Shown here piece after piece: positions 7,910-16,368 of a DNA stretch of 64,000 bases. The notes under the pieces are model-generated. The model saw only the letters and a list, made by a program, of their open reading frames with translations, was not told where the DNA came from and ran no database searches. Made by a program: the position numbers and the translations under genes. Location of the stretch: assembly GCF_003626655.1 (NCBI RefSeq), contig NZ_RBAN01000004.1, positions 744,001 to 808,000 of the forward strand. The letters run 5' to 3'. Positions within the stretch are counted from its first letter, which is position 1. The number at the start of each line of letters is the position of its first letter. This stretch comes from Micromonospora costi. GTDB lineage: Bacteria > Actinomycetota > Actinomycetes > Mycobacteriales > Micromonosporaceae.

Positions 7910-8767
7910 TCAGTGGGCGTCGTCGGCGGCGACGGCATGCTCGGCGGCCCGGCTGACCTGCTCCCAGCCCGCCCAGGTGTCCATTCGCCGGCGGGAGATG
8001 TCGAACGCCAGGTCGTAGACCATGCTGCCGAGCAGGAGCCGCAGCGGCGGGTCGTTGCTGTCGACCAATTTCAGCAGCGCCTCGGCGGCCAGCCGCGGGG
8101 CGCTGTCGATCGAGCCGTCCGCCCACTGCCGCTCCAGTTCCGCGCGCAGCGGCGCGTAGGCCTCCATCGGGGTGGTCGAGGTCATGCTGGTGTAGAGGTC
8201 GGTCCAGTAGCCGCCGGGCTGCACGATGCTGACCTTGATCCCGAAGGCCGCCGCCTCCATGGCCAGGGCCTCGCTCATGCCTTCGAGCGCGAACTTGCTC
8301 GCGCTGTACATTCCGGTGCTCGGGAAGCCGCCGAGGGCCGCGATGCTGGAGATCTGCACGATGTGGCCGGTCTGCCGGACGCGGAGGTGCGGCAGCGCCG
8401 CCTGGCTGACCCACAGCGCGCCGAAGAAGTTGACCTCGAACTGCGCCCGCGCCTCAGCCTCGGTGAACTCCTCGATCATGCCCATGGACATGGTGCCGGC
8501 GTTGTTGACGACGATGTCGAGCTGGCCGAAGTGCTCGACAGCGGTGGCCATGGCGGCGACGACCGCCGCGCGGTCGGTCACGTCGAGCGGCAGGACCAGC
8601 AGTCGATCGCCGTGATGCTCGTCGAAGTCGTCGCGGGTGATGCGACGAGCCGCGGCAACCACCCTGTCACCGCGTTCGAGCGCTGCGGCGGCGAAGGCGC
8701 GGCCCAGACCGCGGCTGGCGCCGGTGATGAACCAGGTACGCGGTTCGGCGGCGTCGGAGGTGAGCAC
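7910..8767 (-). CDS. Short-chain dehydrogenase/reductase (SDR)
   Basis: A 285-residue NAD(P)-dependent oxidoreductase of the classical SDR type. The nucleotide-binding motif TGASRGLG lies near the N-terminus, NNAG at mid-fold, and the catalytic serine pair (ISSIAAL) precedes the YSASK tyrosine-lysine motif (about residues 154-158). The GTG at 8767 is preferred because it has GGAG seven bases upstream and matches the usual SDR start; an ATG at 8788 would add seven residues but sits only five bases from an operator. The gene is divergent from tetR at 8891, with two near-identical palindromes between them, so it is very likely the TetR target. The substrate is unknown. Confidence 0.9.
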   Translation of the reverse strand: MLTSDAAEPRTWFITGASRGLGRAFAAAALERGDRVVAAARRITRDDFDEHHGDRLLVLPLDVTDRAAVVAAMATAVEHFGQLDIVVNNAGTMSMGMIEEFTEAEARAQFEVNFFGALWVSQAALPHLRVRQTGHIVQISSIAALGGFPSTGMYSASKFALEGMSEALAMEAAAFGIKVSIVQPGGYWTDLYTSMTSTTPMEAYAPLRAELERQWADGSIDSAPRLAAEALLKLVDSNDPPLRLLLGSMVYDLAFDISRRRMDTWAGWEQVSRAAEHAVAADDAH

Positions 8768-8793
8768 AGAGGATCTCCATCCACTCATCGTGA

Positions 8794-8814
8794 GACGAGA
8801 CGGTCCGTCTCGTC
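8794..8814. promoter_or_regulatory. TetR operator O1 (SDR-proximal)
   Basis: Ten-base arms GACGAGACGG and CCGTCTCGTC flank one central base: a perfect 21-bp dyad. It sits directly upstream of the SDR start and should block its promoter when TetR is bound. Confidence 0.8.
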
Positions 8815-8852
8815 ATGGCGGCAACGGTAGGCCACCCACCGCGCTCCGTCAA

Positions 8853-8873
8853 GACGAGACGGTTCGTCTCGTT
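8853..8873. promoter_or_regulatory. TetR operator O2 (tetR-proximal)
   Basis: GACGAGACGG, a central T and TCGTCTCGTT repeat the O1 dyad with two changes in the right arm. It ends 17 bp before the tetR start, consistent with autoregulation. The O1-O2 centre distance is 59 bp. Confidence 0.8.
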
Positions 8874-8890
8874 GCTGGTACGGTGACGAC

Positions 8891-9493
8891 ATGACGCCCA
8901 GCCCTGCGCGCCGGAGAGAGAGTTCGCGGCGCGCCATCCTCACCGCCGCGTTCGACCTGTTGTCGGAGGTCGGGTACGCCAAAGTCAGCATCGAGGGCAT
9001 CGCCGCGCGTGCCGGCGTCGGCAAACAGACCATCTACCGCTGGTGGCCGTCGAAGGGCGCCGTCATCTTCGACGCGTTCCTCATGCTCAGCGAGGGCAAC
9101 GAGGGCGAACCACCCGCGCTCCCGGACACCGGCGACCTGGAAGCCGACCTGACGGCGGTACTGCACGCCACGGTCGAGGAGCTGAACGACCCCCGCTACG
9201 ACCAACCGATGCGGGCGCTGGCCACCGAGATCGCGCACGACGCGGAACTGGCGGCCGCGTACGCCGAACGGCTCGACGGGCCGTTGAAGGAAGCCAAGCG
9301 ACAGCGCCTGCGCAGCGCCCAGCAGGCCGGGCACCTCGCCGAGGACCTCGACCTCGACGTAGCCGTCGAGATGATCTGGGGACCGCTGCTCAACCGGTGG
9401 CTGCAGCGCAGTGGGCCGCTCACGGCCGAGTATGCCGACAGGATCGTCACCACCGCCCTGCACGGTCTGCGCCCTCGCCGGTCCGGCGAGTGA
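8891..9493 (+). CDS. TetR-family repressor
   Basis: A 200-residue repressor. The N-terminal helix-turn-helix is at about 12-58 (RRAILTAAFDLLSEVGYAKVSIEGIAARAGVGKQTIYRWWPSK), followed by an all-helical ligand-binding and dimerisation domain of the TetR_C_33-like type in which the LRPRRS tail ends the protein. It is divergent from the SDR gene. Two near-identical 21-bp dyads in the 123-bp gap provide one operator for each promoter, so it probably represses both genes until a ligand, perhaps the SDR substrate, binds. A strong hairpin follows the stop. Confidence 0.93.
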   Translation: MTPSPARRRESSRRAILTAAFDLLSEVGYAKVSIEGIAARAGVGKQTIYRWWPSKGAVIFDAFLMLSEGNEGEPPALPDTGDLEADLTAVLHATVEELNDPRYDQPMRALATEIAHDAELAAAYAERLDGPLKEAKRQRLRSAQQAGHLAEDLDLDVAVEMIWGPLLNRWLQRSGPLTAEYADRIVTTALHGLRPRRSGE

Positions 9494-9496
9494 GGT

Positions 9497-9551
9497 CCGG
9501 TCGGTGCCCGGCCCGGGCGTGCCAGCGTCGGCAAGCCGGGCCGGGGACCGG
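9497..9551. terminator. Bidirectional hairpin terminator between tetR and PHP gene
   Basis: CCCGGCCCGG (9507-9516) pairs exactly with CCGGGCCGGG (9536-9545), and CCGGTC (9497-9502) with GACCGG (9546-9551), leaving a 4-base bulge and a 19-base loop. It lies between two convergent stops (9493 and 9558). Confidence 0.7.
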
Positions 9552-9557
9552 TTCAGA

Positions 9558-10835
9558 TCAGGGCTGTAGCCACCACGGGCTGGTGTAGGCCACGCCGAAG
9601 TCGTTGCACGGGTGACCGGCCGGGCCGGGGCTGCCGTTGGGCTGGGACGGGTCGGAGACGCGCAGGACCACCCAGGTGCCGTCCGCCGCGTTGAGCGGCA
9701 CGGTGAAGTCGGTGACCCGGCCGTTGACGGTGTCGATGACGTCGACGACGGTCGGCGCGGACGTGCCCGGGCGGAGGACCTGGATCCGCAGGGGCTTGCC
9801 GTCCCAGGCCGGGCTGCGGTCGAGATCCAGCAGGAACCGTACGTCGGCGGAGGTCACGTTCAGCACGCCCCCCATGCGTACGCCGTTGGCCGTGGCGTCC
9901 ACCCGCAGGCCGGAGACGCGGGTGGCGAACGAGCGGCGGGCGGCCATCGCCTCGAACACCGCGGCGCGGGTGTTCTCGGTGACCCACAGGCCGCTGCGAC
10001 CCTTGCCCTCGTGGAATCCCCACGTCGTGCCGTGCTCGTCGGTGACGCCGGTCAGGCCCGGCCGCCACCCGGCGTTCAGGCAGGCCACCAACGGCGAGGT
10101 CATCCCCGACGACCAGCCCTCGAACAGGTAGTCGTCGGTGCGGTTGAACATCTCCAGCCCCACCAACTGGTTGCGGGCCGCCGCGTGGAAGGAGAAGTTG
10201 CTGAAGCGGCCCGTCTCCCGGCCCGGGTGGTTGAAGCTGGCCAGGCCACCGGGCCGGCCGGTGAGCCAGTCGTACAGGTTGCCGGGGCTGCTGGCTCGCA
10301 GCAGGTCGGCGAAGTCGGACGTGTTCCAGACGTTGATGTGCCCCTGCAGCGGATGCGACCACTCGAACCCGCGGATCGCGGTGAACTGACCCGGTTCGTT
10401 GGCCGCGTTGGCCAGGTCGGCGGTGGTCCGCCACTCCGAGGAGCTGAGCCCGTCGATGGCGAACAGGGTGGCGTGGTCGGTGAGCGCGGCGACGTCCAGA
10501 CCGGCCTCGCGCATCGACGCGAACGCGGCGTCGGCGCTGCCGTCGCCGTCGGACATGACGGTGTGGTTGTGCATGTCGGCGTGGACCAGCATGGTGCCCT
10601 GGGTGATCAGGGAGGTCCGCGCGGCACCGGCGGCCGCTGTCGGCGATGGCGCGCCGGCCACCGTGGTGGTGGCCGCCCGCGCCGCGGTCGGCAGCGCGGC
10701 CAGCATCAGCATTCCGCCGCTTCCGGCCAGCAGCGCCCGCCGGCCGACGGACGAGGCGACGTTGACCTGGCCGTACGGCACCTCGTCGTCGGTTCGGGGG
10801 TCGTGGTGACAGTGGTGGGGGTGATGTCCACTCAT
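9558..10835 (-). CDS. Secreted PHP-domain metallohydrolase (CehA/McbA type)
   Basis: A 425-residue protein. The N-terminus is histidine-rich (SGHHPHHCHHDP) and is followed by a twin-arginine-like signal (VGRRALLAGSGGMLMLAALPTAARA), so it is probably exported folded with its metals. The PHP motifs are HADMHNHTVMSDG (about 86-98), LTDHA (about 117), FEWSH, and a late TDEHGT. This matches the CehA/McbA family, which includes carbaryl hydrolases but is mostly uncharacterised and may act on phosphoesters or carboxylic esters. The last 120 residues resemble a beta-sandwich. The ATG at 10835 is taken because the Tat signal needs it; the longer upstream frame is shadow of the permease gene. Confidence 0.85.
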   Translation of the reverse strand: MSGHHPHHCHHDPRTDDEVPYGQVNVASSVGRRALLAGSGGMLMLAALPTAARAATTTVAGAPSPTAAAGAARTSLITQGTMLVHADMHNHTVMSDGDGSADAAFASMREAGLDVAALTDHATLFAIDGLSSSEWRTTADLANAANEPGQFTAIRGFEWSHPLQGHINVWNTSDFADLLRASSPGNLYDWLTGRPGGLASFNHPGRETGRFSNFSFHAAARNQLVGLEMFNRTDDYLFEGWSSGMTSPLVACLNAGWRPGLTGVTDEHGTTWGFHEGKGRSGLWVTENTRAAVFEAMAARRSFATRVSGLRVDATANGVRMGGVLNVTSADVRFLLDLDRSPAWDGKPLRIQVLRPGTSAPTVVDVIDTVNGRVTDFTVPLNAADGTWVVLRVSDPSQPNGSPGPAGHPCNDFGVAYTSPWWLQP

Positions 10836-10927
10836 GGACAACCATAAACATCTATCGATCTGACGGCGGCGCCACGCGCAGTCATCGACCGGACGAACAA
10901 TGCGGTACGGCTCGACCGGCCCCACAG

Positions 10928-12874
10928 CTACCGCCCACCGTGATATCGGCTCTTCGGCAGACCGACGGCTCCTGCCGTGGCCGCCGTCACGGCCAGGCCG
11001 GTGCAGGCGACGACGATCGCGACCAGTGGCAGCCACGGGATGGTCATCGGGACGTCCACGCCGCTTCCGGCGAGGTCGGCGGTGACCGTCCGTCGGACGA
11101 GCCAGCCGAGGAACACGGTGGTGAGTCCTCCGAGGACCAGACCGGCGCCGGTGATGAGGGTGGCTTGCCAGAGCGCGGTGCTGCGCAACTGGTCGCGCGT
11201 CGCGCCGAGCAGGCCGAGTGCGCGGTGCTGCCTGCGTCGTTGGGTCGCACCGATGAGGGTGGCGTTGACCACGGCGATGGCGGCGTAGAACCCGGCGGGG
11301 CCGAGCAGGATGGTGAGCCCGACGTTGTTGCTGCGCCGGACCTGGTCGGTGACGTCGGCGATCCATTCCTCCGCGGTCAGCACCTGGCTGTCGGTGCCGG
11401 CCAGGGCTCGGCGCAGGGCCTCCTTCGCCGCGCCGGTCCCGCTACCGGACCGGAGGACGACGAACAGTTCGTCGGCCCGCGAGTCGTCGAGGTCCCTGGC
11501 GACGAGGTCGGCGGGGAGGAGGATGTCGCCGTACAGGTCGGGAGCGTCGGGCACGACGGCGACGACCCTCAGGGTGACCGTCCGGCCGTCGATCTCGGCC
11601 TTGAGGTGGCCGCCGAGGCCAGTGCCGCTGTCGACCACCTGGGTCTCGGAGACCGCGACGGTGGTCCCGTGCAGGTCGGCGAGGCTGCCCCTCGTGGCGT
11701 GCAGGCCCCGTGCCGCCGTCGCGGTGGTGACGTCGACGGCGTCGACCTCCCGACGTTCGCGGCCGTCGACGCCGAACGGCACGCTGACGCGGTGGCGGGC
11801 GTCGACCAGCTTCACCGAGGGGTCCGCGGTCAGCGTGGCAGCGACGTCGGTCCCGTGTCCGGCGCCGGGGCGGACCACCAGGGGTGCGTGGAGTTGGGCA
11901 CGGTCCTGCGCCGATGTCCAGTCGGCGGTGAAGCTCAGCGCGAGCAGCATCGAGCCGGCGATGGCCGAGATCGCGAGGACGGGCGCGGCGACCGAGGTGG
12001 TGGTGCGTACCGCGGCGCGCAGTTCGTCGCGGGCCAGCCGGGCGGCCACGTCGCGGCCGGCGAACGGGAGGGCCAGGAGCGCTGCCAGTCGGGGGACGAG
12101 CAGGGTGCCGAAGCACATGAGCGCGATGACGATGACCTCGGGCAGCAGGATGGAGGCCACCAGCGCGAAGAGCGGTTCCGCGTGCTGGGCCAGGACGGTC
12201 GCGGTGAGTACGGCGGCGAGACAGAGGATGCCGACGACCAGTTGCGGGATGCTGGGGCGGCCGCGTTCGACGGCTGCCTCGCGCAGCGCCGCGGACGGTG
12301 GGATCCGGGCCGCGCGGCGGGAGGAGCGCCAGGTTCCGAGCAGCGCCACGGCGACGCCGATGGGAGCGGCGATCGCCCAGGCCAGCCACGCCGGAGGGGC
12401 GACCAGGTGGAGGTCGGTGAGGCCGATGCCGCGGATCAGGCCGAGGACGGGCGTCGCCAGTGGGGTGGCGATGAGGCATCCGACGACGACCGCGGCGGTG
12501 GCGACGACGACCGACTCGCCGAGGACGAGGCGGCGCACCTGACGCCCGGTGGCGCCGACGAGTCTCAGGAGTCCCAGTTCCCGGCGGCGGGTGGCGACGA
12601 CGAATCCGAAGGTGCTGCCGACGACGAAGATCGCCATGAACAGCGAGATCGCCGACATGATGCCGAACATCGAGGTCAGGTCGTCGAGTTGGCGGCGTTG
12701 GTCCTCGGTCGCCGCGCCGCCGAGGGCGGTGAGGGTGGCGTCGACCGAGCCGACCAGGTTCACGGTGGTGGCGATCAGGCCGACGCCGCTGGCGAGGGCG
12801 ACCAGGGCGCCGAGGTAGGCGGGCCAGGACGTGCGGACGGTCTGGCGGGAGAGGTGGCTCATCGCCGCGTTCAC
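10928..12874 (-). CDS. FtsX-like ABC transporter permease
   Basis: A 648-residue permease with two FtsX domains. Transmembrane segments cluster at about 20-45, 85-110, 135-160, 180-200, 230-255 and 270-300, then a large extracytoplasmic domain (about 320-520) precedes a final set near 540-640. This is the layout of MacB-type or BceB-like exporters, which work by mechanotransmission instead of a channel. The GTG at 12874 overlaps the ATPase stop as GTGA; an ATG at 12862 is the alternative. It partners the ATPase at 12871. The adjoining divergent kinase-regulator pair suggests induction by an external compound, perhaps a peptide antibiotic. Confidence 0.9.
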   Translation of the reverse strand: MNAAMSHLSRQTVRTSWPAYLGALVALASGVGLIATTVNLVGSVDATLTALGGAATEDQRRQLDDLTSMFGIMSAISLFMAIFVVGSTFGFVVATRRRELGLLRLVGATGRQVRRLVLGESVVVATAAVVVGCLIATPLATPVLGLIRGIGLTDLHLVAPPAWLAWAIAAPIGVAVALLGTWRSSRRAARIPPSAALREAAVERGRPSIPQLVVGILCLAAVLTATVLAQHAEPLFALVASILLPEVIVIALMCFGTLLVPRLAALLALPFAGRDVAARLARDELRAAVRTTTSVAAPVLAISAIAGSMLLALSFTADWTSAQDRAQLHAPLVVRPGAGHGTDVAATLTADPSVKLVDARHRVSVPFGVDGRERREVDAVDVTTATAARGLHATRGSLADLHGTTVAVSETQVVDSGTGLGGHLKAEIDGRTVTLRVVAVVPDAPDLYGDILLPADLVARDLDDSRADELFVVLRSGSGTGAAKEALRRALAGTDSQVLTAEEWIADVTDQVRRSNNVGLTILLGPAGFYAAIAVVNATLIGATQRRRQHRALGLLGATRDQLRSTALWQATLITGAGLVLGGLTTVFLGWLVRRTVTADLAGSGVDVPMTIPWLPLVAIVVACTGLAVTAATAGAVGLPKSRYHGGR

Positions 12875-13614
12875 GGCCGCTCCAGGTCGTTCATGCGCGC
12901 GGCGATGGTGGCGGCGTCGGCGTGGTGGAGTCGGCCGACGACCTGCCCGTCGGCGAGGAAGAGGGTCTCGTCGGCGTAGGAGGCGGCCAGGGGGTCGTGG
13001 GTCACCATCACCACGGTCTGTTCGTCGTCGGCCAGGGCGCGCAGCAGCGCCAGGACCTCGCGGCCGGTGTTGCGGTCGAGTGCGCCGGTGGGTTCGTCGG
13101 CGAAGACCACGTTGGGCCTGCCGTAGAGCGCGCGGGCGATCGCCACGCGTTGCTGCTGGCCGCCGGAGAGTTCGGGTGGCCGTCGCCTCGCCAGATCCCG
13201 CAGCCCGACACGGTGCAGCGCGTCGGTCACCGCCGCCTTGTCGACGTGCACTCCCGCGAGCCGGGCCGGCAGGGCGACGTTGTCGAAGGCCGTCAGGGCA
13301 TCGAGCAGGTTGTAGGACTGGAAGACGAACGCCATCGAGGTCCGCCGGAACTTCGTGAGCGCGGTCTCGCCGAGGCTGTCCAGAGCCGTACCGCCGATGG
13401 TCACCCGCCCGTGGTCGGGACGGTCGAGTCCGGCCGCCAGGTGGAGCAGGGTCGACTTCCCGGAGCCGGAGGGGCCCATGATCGCGGTGAAGGTACCGCG
13501 GGCGAAGGCGTGGGTGAAGCCGCGCAGCGCGTGGACGCTGCCCGCACGGGAGCGGTACGTGCGGGTCACGCTCTCGAGCGCGACGGCGGGTGCCGCCAGT
13601 GTCTGCGTCGTCAT
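12871..13614 (-). CDS. ABC transporter ATP-binding protein (MacB/LolD type)
   Basis: A 247-residue cytoplasmic ATPase. Walker A GPSGSGKST at about 49-57, the Q-loop in FVFQSYNLLDAL, the signature LSGGQQQRVAIARAL and the Walker B FADEPTGALD are all intact. The FQSYNLL stretch and the ADEPTGALD form are typical of ATPases that pair with FtsX-like permeases. It is the first gene of the leftward pair, read before the permease with a GTGA overlap, and it is divergent from the sensor kinase at 13723. The 108-bp gap holds an 18-bp perfect dyad that may control both directions. Confidence 0.93.
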   Translation of the reverse strand: MTTQTLAAPAVALESVTRTYRSRAGSVHALRGFTHAFARGTFTAIMGPSGSGKSTLLHLAAGLDRPDHGRVTIGGTALDSLGETALTKFRRTSMAFVFQSYNLLDALTAFDNVALPARLAGVHVDKAAVTDALHRVGLRDLARRRPPELSGGQQQRVAIARALYGRPNVVFADEPTGALDRNTGREVLALLRALADDEQTVVMVTHDPLAASYADETLFLADGQVVGRLHHADAATIAARMNDLERP

Positions 13615-13670
13615 GCGTCCAGTCCAGCGAGTCCCCGGGGCCCGCGCACTGGCTCGTGCGCCCTGTCCGG

Positions 13671-13688
13671 GGTAGCGCTGGCGCTACC
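13671..13688. promoter_or_regulatory. Perfect 18-bp dyad between ABC and kinase genes
   Basis: GGTAGCGC, two central bases and GCGCTACC. It is 57 bp from the ATPase start and 35 bp from the kinase start, in the only gap between the two divergent operons. It is a candidate site for the response regulator at 14976. Confidence 0.6.
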
Positions 13689-13722
13689 GTCAACGGCGCC
13701 GGCAGCCCCTACGCTGGGTGAA

Positions 13723-14979
13723 GTGAGCCTCCACGCCGACGCCTGGTCCGCGGTACGCGGCAACCCGTGGCGTTTCCTGCTCTCGGCCTGGCCGTGGAGG
13801 TCTCTGGTCTACCTCCTCTCGACGGTGCCGCTCGGGATCGGCGTCTTCGCGGTGCTCGCGGCACTCGTCGGGCTCGGAGTCGTGACCGCCGTGATCGTGG
13901 TCGGGATCCTGCTGCTGGCCAGCCTGCCCCTGGTGACGACCGTCATCGCGGAGATCGAGCGGGCCCGGCTCCGGCTGGTGTTTCCGCAGGTCTCCGGTGG
14001 CGAGCGGCCGACGCTGCGGGAACGGCTGCACACCTGGCGTACCCTGCCGGTTTCGTGGTCCGAGATCGGCTACGCCGTCCTGCTCGCGACGGTCGGGTGG
14101 CTCGTCGACGCCGTCGTGCTGACGCTGGCGGTCACGACCCCGATCGTGCTGCTCCTCGCGCCTGTCCTGGTCCGCTACGACGCGGTGGACATATTCGGCT
14201 GGCGGATCGACACGGCCGGCGAGGCCTGGCCCGCCGTGGCAGTCGGGGTCGTGTCCCTGGCCGTCGTCGCCTATCTGGTGACCGTGCTGGCCAGCGCCCA
14301 GGCCGCGCTCACCCGGCTCCTGCTCGATCCACCGGAGGCGCGGCTGGTCACCGCGGTCACCGAACTGCGCCGCTCCCGCGCCGGACTCGTCGACGCGTTC
14401 GAGGCGGAGCGGCGCCGCATCGAACGCGACCTGCACGACGGCGCGCAGCAACGCCTGGTGGCGCTCACCATGACGCTCGGGCGGGCCGAACTCGAACTGG
14501 ACGAAGGGCCCGCGCTCGACCTGGTCACCAGGTCCCACACCCTCGCCGAGCAGGCCCTGGAGGACCTGCGCGCCACCGTACGCGGCATCCATCCGCAGGT
14601 GCTCACCGACCACGGCCTCGCCGCCGCGATCCACGAGCTGGCCGACCGCTCCCCCGTCCCCGTCGACACCGACCTGCACCTGGCGGGGCGTCTTCCCGCA
14701 CGGGTGGAGACCGCCGCGTACTTCCTCGTCAGCGAGGCCCTGACCAACGTCGCCCGCCACTCCGGCGCCCGCAGCGCGCAGGTGCACGCCTGGGTGGCCG
14801 ACGCCACCCTGACCGTGGCCGTCGTCGACGACGGCCACGGTGGCGCCGACCCGACCCGAGGGTCCGGGCTGGCCGGACTCGCCGCCCGCATCGACGCCAT
14901 CGACGGCACCCTCGACATCACCGGCCCGCCCGGAGGCCCGACCCACGTGAGAATGACATGCCCGATCAGCGTGAGATGA
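13723..14979 (+). CDS. Sensor histidine kinase with N-terminal Sensor domain
   Basis: A 418-residue membrane kinase. The N-terminal 190 residues match the four-helix 'putative sensor' domain common in actinomycete kinases (start HADAWSAVRGNPWRFLLSAWP, with helices near 30-70 and 110-190). The phospho-acceptor histidine lies in RRIERDLHDGAQQRLV, where the DGAQQRL form is typical of this subgroup, and a GHKL ATPase domain follows with SEALTNVARHSGA and GGADPTRGSGLAGLAAR. The GTG at 13723 is the first in-frame start after the divergent ATPase promoter. It overlaps the downstream regulator by ATGA. Its likely output is the adjacent ABC exporter. Confidence 0.92.
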   Translation: MSLHADAWSAVRGNPWRFLLSAWPWRSLVYLLSTVPLGIGVFAVLAALVGLGVVTAVIVVGILLLASLPLVTTVIAEIERARLRLVFPQVSGGERPTLRERLHTWRTLPVSWSEIGYAVLLATVGWLVDAVVLTLAVTTPIVLLLAPVLVRYDAVDIFGWRIDTAGEAWPAVAVGVVSLAVVAYLVTVLASAQAALTRLLLDPPEARLVTAVTELRRSRAGLVDAFEAERRRIERDLHDGAQQRLVALTMTLGRAELELDEGPALDLVTRSHTLAEQALEDLRATVRGIHPQVLTDHGLAAAIHELADRSPVPVDTDLHLAGRLPARVETAAYFLVSEALTNVARHSGARSAQVHAWVADATLTVAVVDDGHGGADPTRGSGLAGLAARIDAIDGTLDITGPPGGPTHVRMTCPISVR

Positions 14980-15638
14980 CAAGGCCGCTGCGCATCGTGA
15001 TCGCCGAGGACGCGGCCCTGCTGCGGGAGGGACTCGTCGGGATCCTGGAGAAGGCCGGCCACCAGGTCGTCGCCGCTGTCGCGGACGCCGACGCGCTGCT
15101 CGTCTACACCGCCAGCCACCGGCCCGATGTGATCGTCACCGACATCCGCATGCCCCCGACCCACACCGACGAAGGACTCCGCGCCGCCGTCGCCATCCGC
15201 GCCCGGCACCCCGACATCGCGATCGTCCTGCTGTCCGCGTACATCGCCGAGGCGTACGTCGCGGAGCTGCTCGAGTCCACCACGGGTGGCGGGATCGGCT
15301 ACCTCCTGAAGGACCGGGTCAGCCACGTCCGCGAATTCCTCGACAACCTCGGTCGGGTGACCGCGGGCGGCACGGTCGTCGACCCCGAGGTCGTCCGTCA
15401 CCTGCTCGCCCGGCGACGCAACGACGGTCCGCTCGCCGCGCTCACGCCACGCGAGCGTGAGGTGCTCGCGCTGATGGCCGAGGGCTACACCAACCCCACC
15501 ATCGCCGAGCACCTCGTGGTCAGCGAGGCGGCGGTCCGCAAGCACGTCGGCAACATCTTCGCCAAGCTCGACCTCGACCCCGACTCCGACCGCCGCGTCT
15601 CGGCCGTGCTCGCCTACCTGCGCGGCGCGTCGCGCTGA
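14976..15638 (+). CDS. Response regulator, NarL/LuxR family
   Basis: A 220-residue regulator. The receiver domain (about 4-125) has IAEDAALLREG, the phospho-acceptor in VIVTDIRMPP and the lysine in YLLKDRV. The LuxR helix-turn-helix is at about 155-215 (LTPREREVLALMAEGYTNPTIAEHL, AAVRKHVGNIFAKL). The ATG at 14976 overlaps the kinase stop as ATGA; an in-frame ATG at 14958 would add six residues and cannot be excluded. It converges with a second regulator at 15670 with only 31 bp between stops. The 18-bp dyad at 13671 is its proposed binding site. Confidence 0.92.
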   Translation: MTRPLRIVIAEDAALLREGLVGILEKAGHQVVAAVADADALLVYTASHRPDVIVTDIRMPPTHTDEGLRAAVAIRARHPDIAIVLLSAYIAEAYVAELLESTTGGGIGYLLKDRVSHVREFLDNLGRVTAGGTVVDPEVVRHLLARRRNDGPLAALTPREREVLALMAEGYTNPTIAEHLVVSEAAVRKHVGNIFAKLDLDPDSDRRVSAVLAYLRGASR

Positions 15639-15669
15639 CACGACACCGACACTCCTCGGCATCCGGCGC

Positions 15670-16368
15670 TCAGCGCGGCTCCGGGGTCACCAGACCCGTC
15701 TCGTACGCCGTGATGACCAGTTGCGCCCGGTCGCGCGCGGCCAGCTTGCTTAACAGGCGTCCGATGTGGGTCTTCACGGTGCCGAGGGTCACGTGCAGGC
15801 GTTGCGCGATCTCCGTGTTGGACAGCCCGCGGGCGATGAGGACCAGCACCTCACGTTCCCGCTCGGTGACCGCCTCGAGGCCGGGCCGCTGGCCGGAGGC
15901 CGGCCGGGCCTGCCCGCTGAACGTGGCGATCAGTCGCCGTGTGACCCGCGGGGCCAGCAGCGCCTCGCCGGAGGCGACCACCCGGACGGCGGCCAGCAGA
16001 TCGGCCGCCGTGACGTCCTTGACCAGGAACCCGCTGGCACCGGCCCGCAGGGCGGCGTAGACGTACTCGTTCAGGTCGAAGGTGGTGAGGATGAGCACCC
16101 GGACGGAGGCGGTCTCCGGGCTCGCGCAGATCTGCCGCGTCGCCTCGATGCCGTCCATGTCGGGCATCCGGACGTCCATCAGCACCACGTCCGGGCGGTG
16201 CCGACGCGCCAGCCGCACCGCCTCGGCGCCGGTGCCCGCCTCACCCACCACCTGGAAGCCGGGCGACACGTCCAGCAGGACCCGGAAGCTCTCCCGCACG
16301 AGGGTGTGGTCGTCGGCGAGCAGCACACCGATGTCCGTCGAGGACGGCCGGTCCGGTGCGTCCGTCAC
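15670..16368 (-). CDS. Response regulator, NarL/LuxR family
   Basis: A 232-residue regulator. The receiver domain has LLADDHTLVRESF, the phospho-acceptor in VVLMDVRMPDMDG and the lysine in GFLVKDVT; the LuxR helix-turn-helix is at about 165-225 (VTEREREVLVLIARGLSNTEIAQRL, GTVKTHIGRLLSKL). The GTG at 16368 overlaps the kinase stop as GTGA, so the pair is translationally coupled. It shares the same family as the convergent regulator at 14976 but differs clearly in sequence, so the two systems are not a recent duplication. The ABC exporter at 17674-19433, divergent from the kinase, is the expected target. Confidence 0.92.
   Translation of the reverse strand: MTDAPDRPSSTDIGVLLADDHTLVRESFRVLLDVSPGFQVVGEAGTGAEAVRLARRHRPDVVLMDVRMPDMDGIEATRQICASPETASVRVLILTTFDLNEYVYAALRAGASGFLVKDVTAADLLAAVRVVASGEALLAPRVTRRLIATFSGQARPASGQRPGLEAVTEREREVLVLIARGLSNTEIAQRLHVTLGTVKTHIGRLLSKLAARDRAQLVITAYETGLVTPEPR

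Noticed and set aside
10928..13693. A 921-codon leftward frame suggesting one large fusion protein
   Set aside because: The frame runs from the permease into the ATPase gene out of phase; the real ATPase is in another frame with complete Walker motifs and a GTGA junction.
12922..14979. A 685-codon frame suggesting a longer sensor kinase
   Set aside because: The first 267 codons are antisense shadow of the ABC ATPase; the kinase family start is at 13723.
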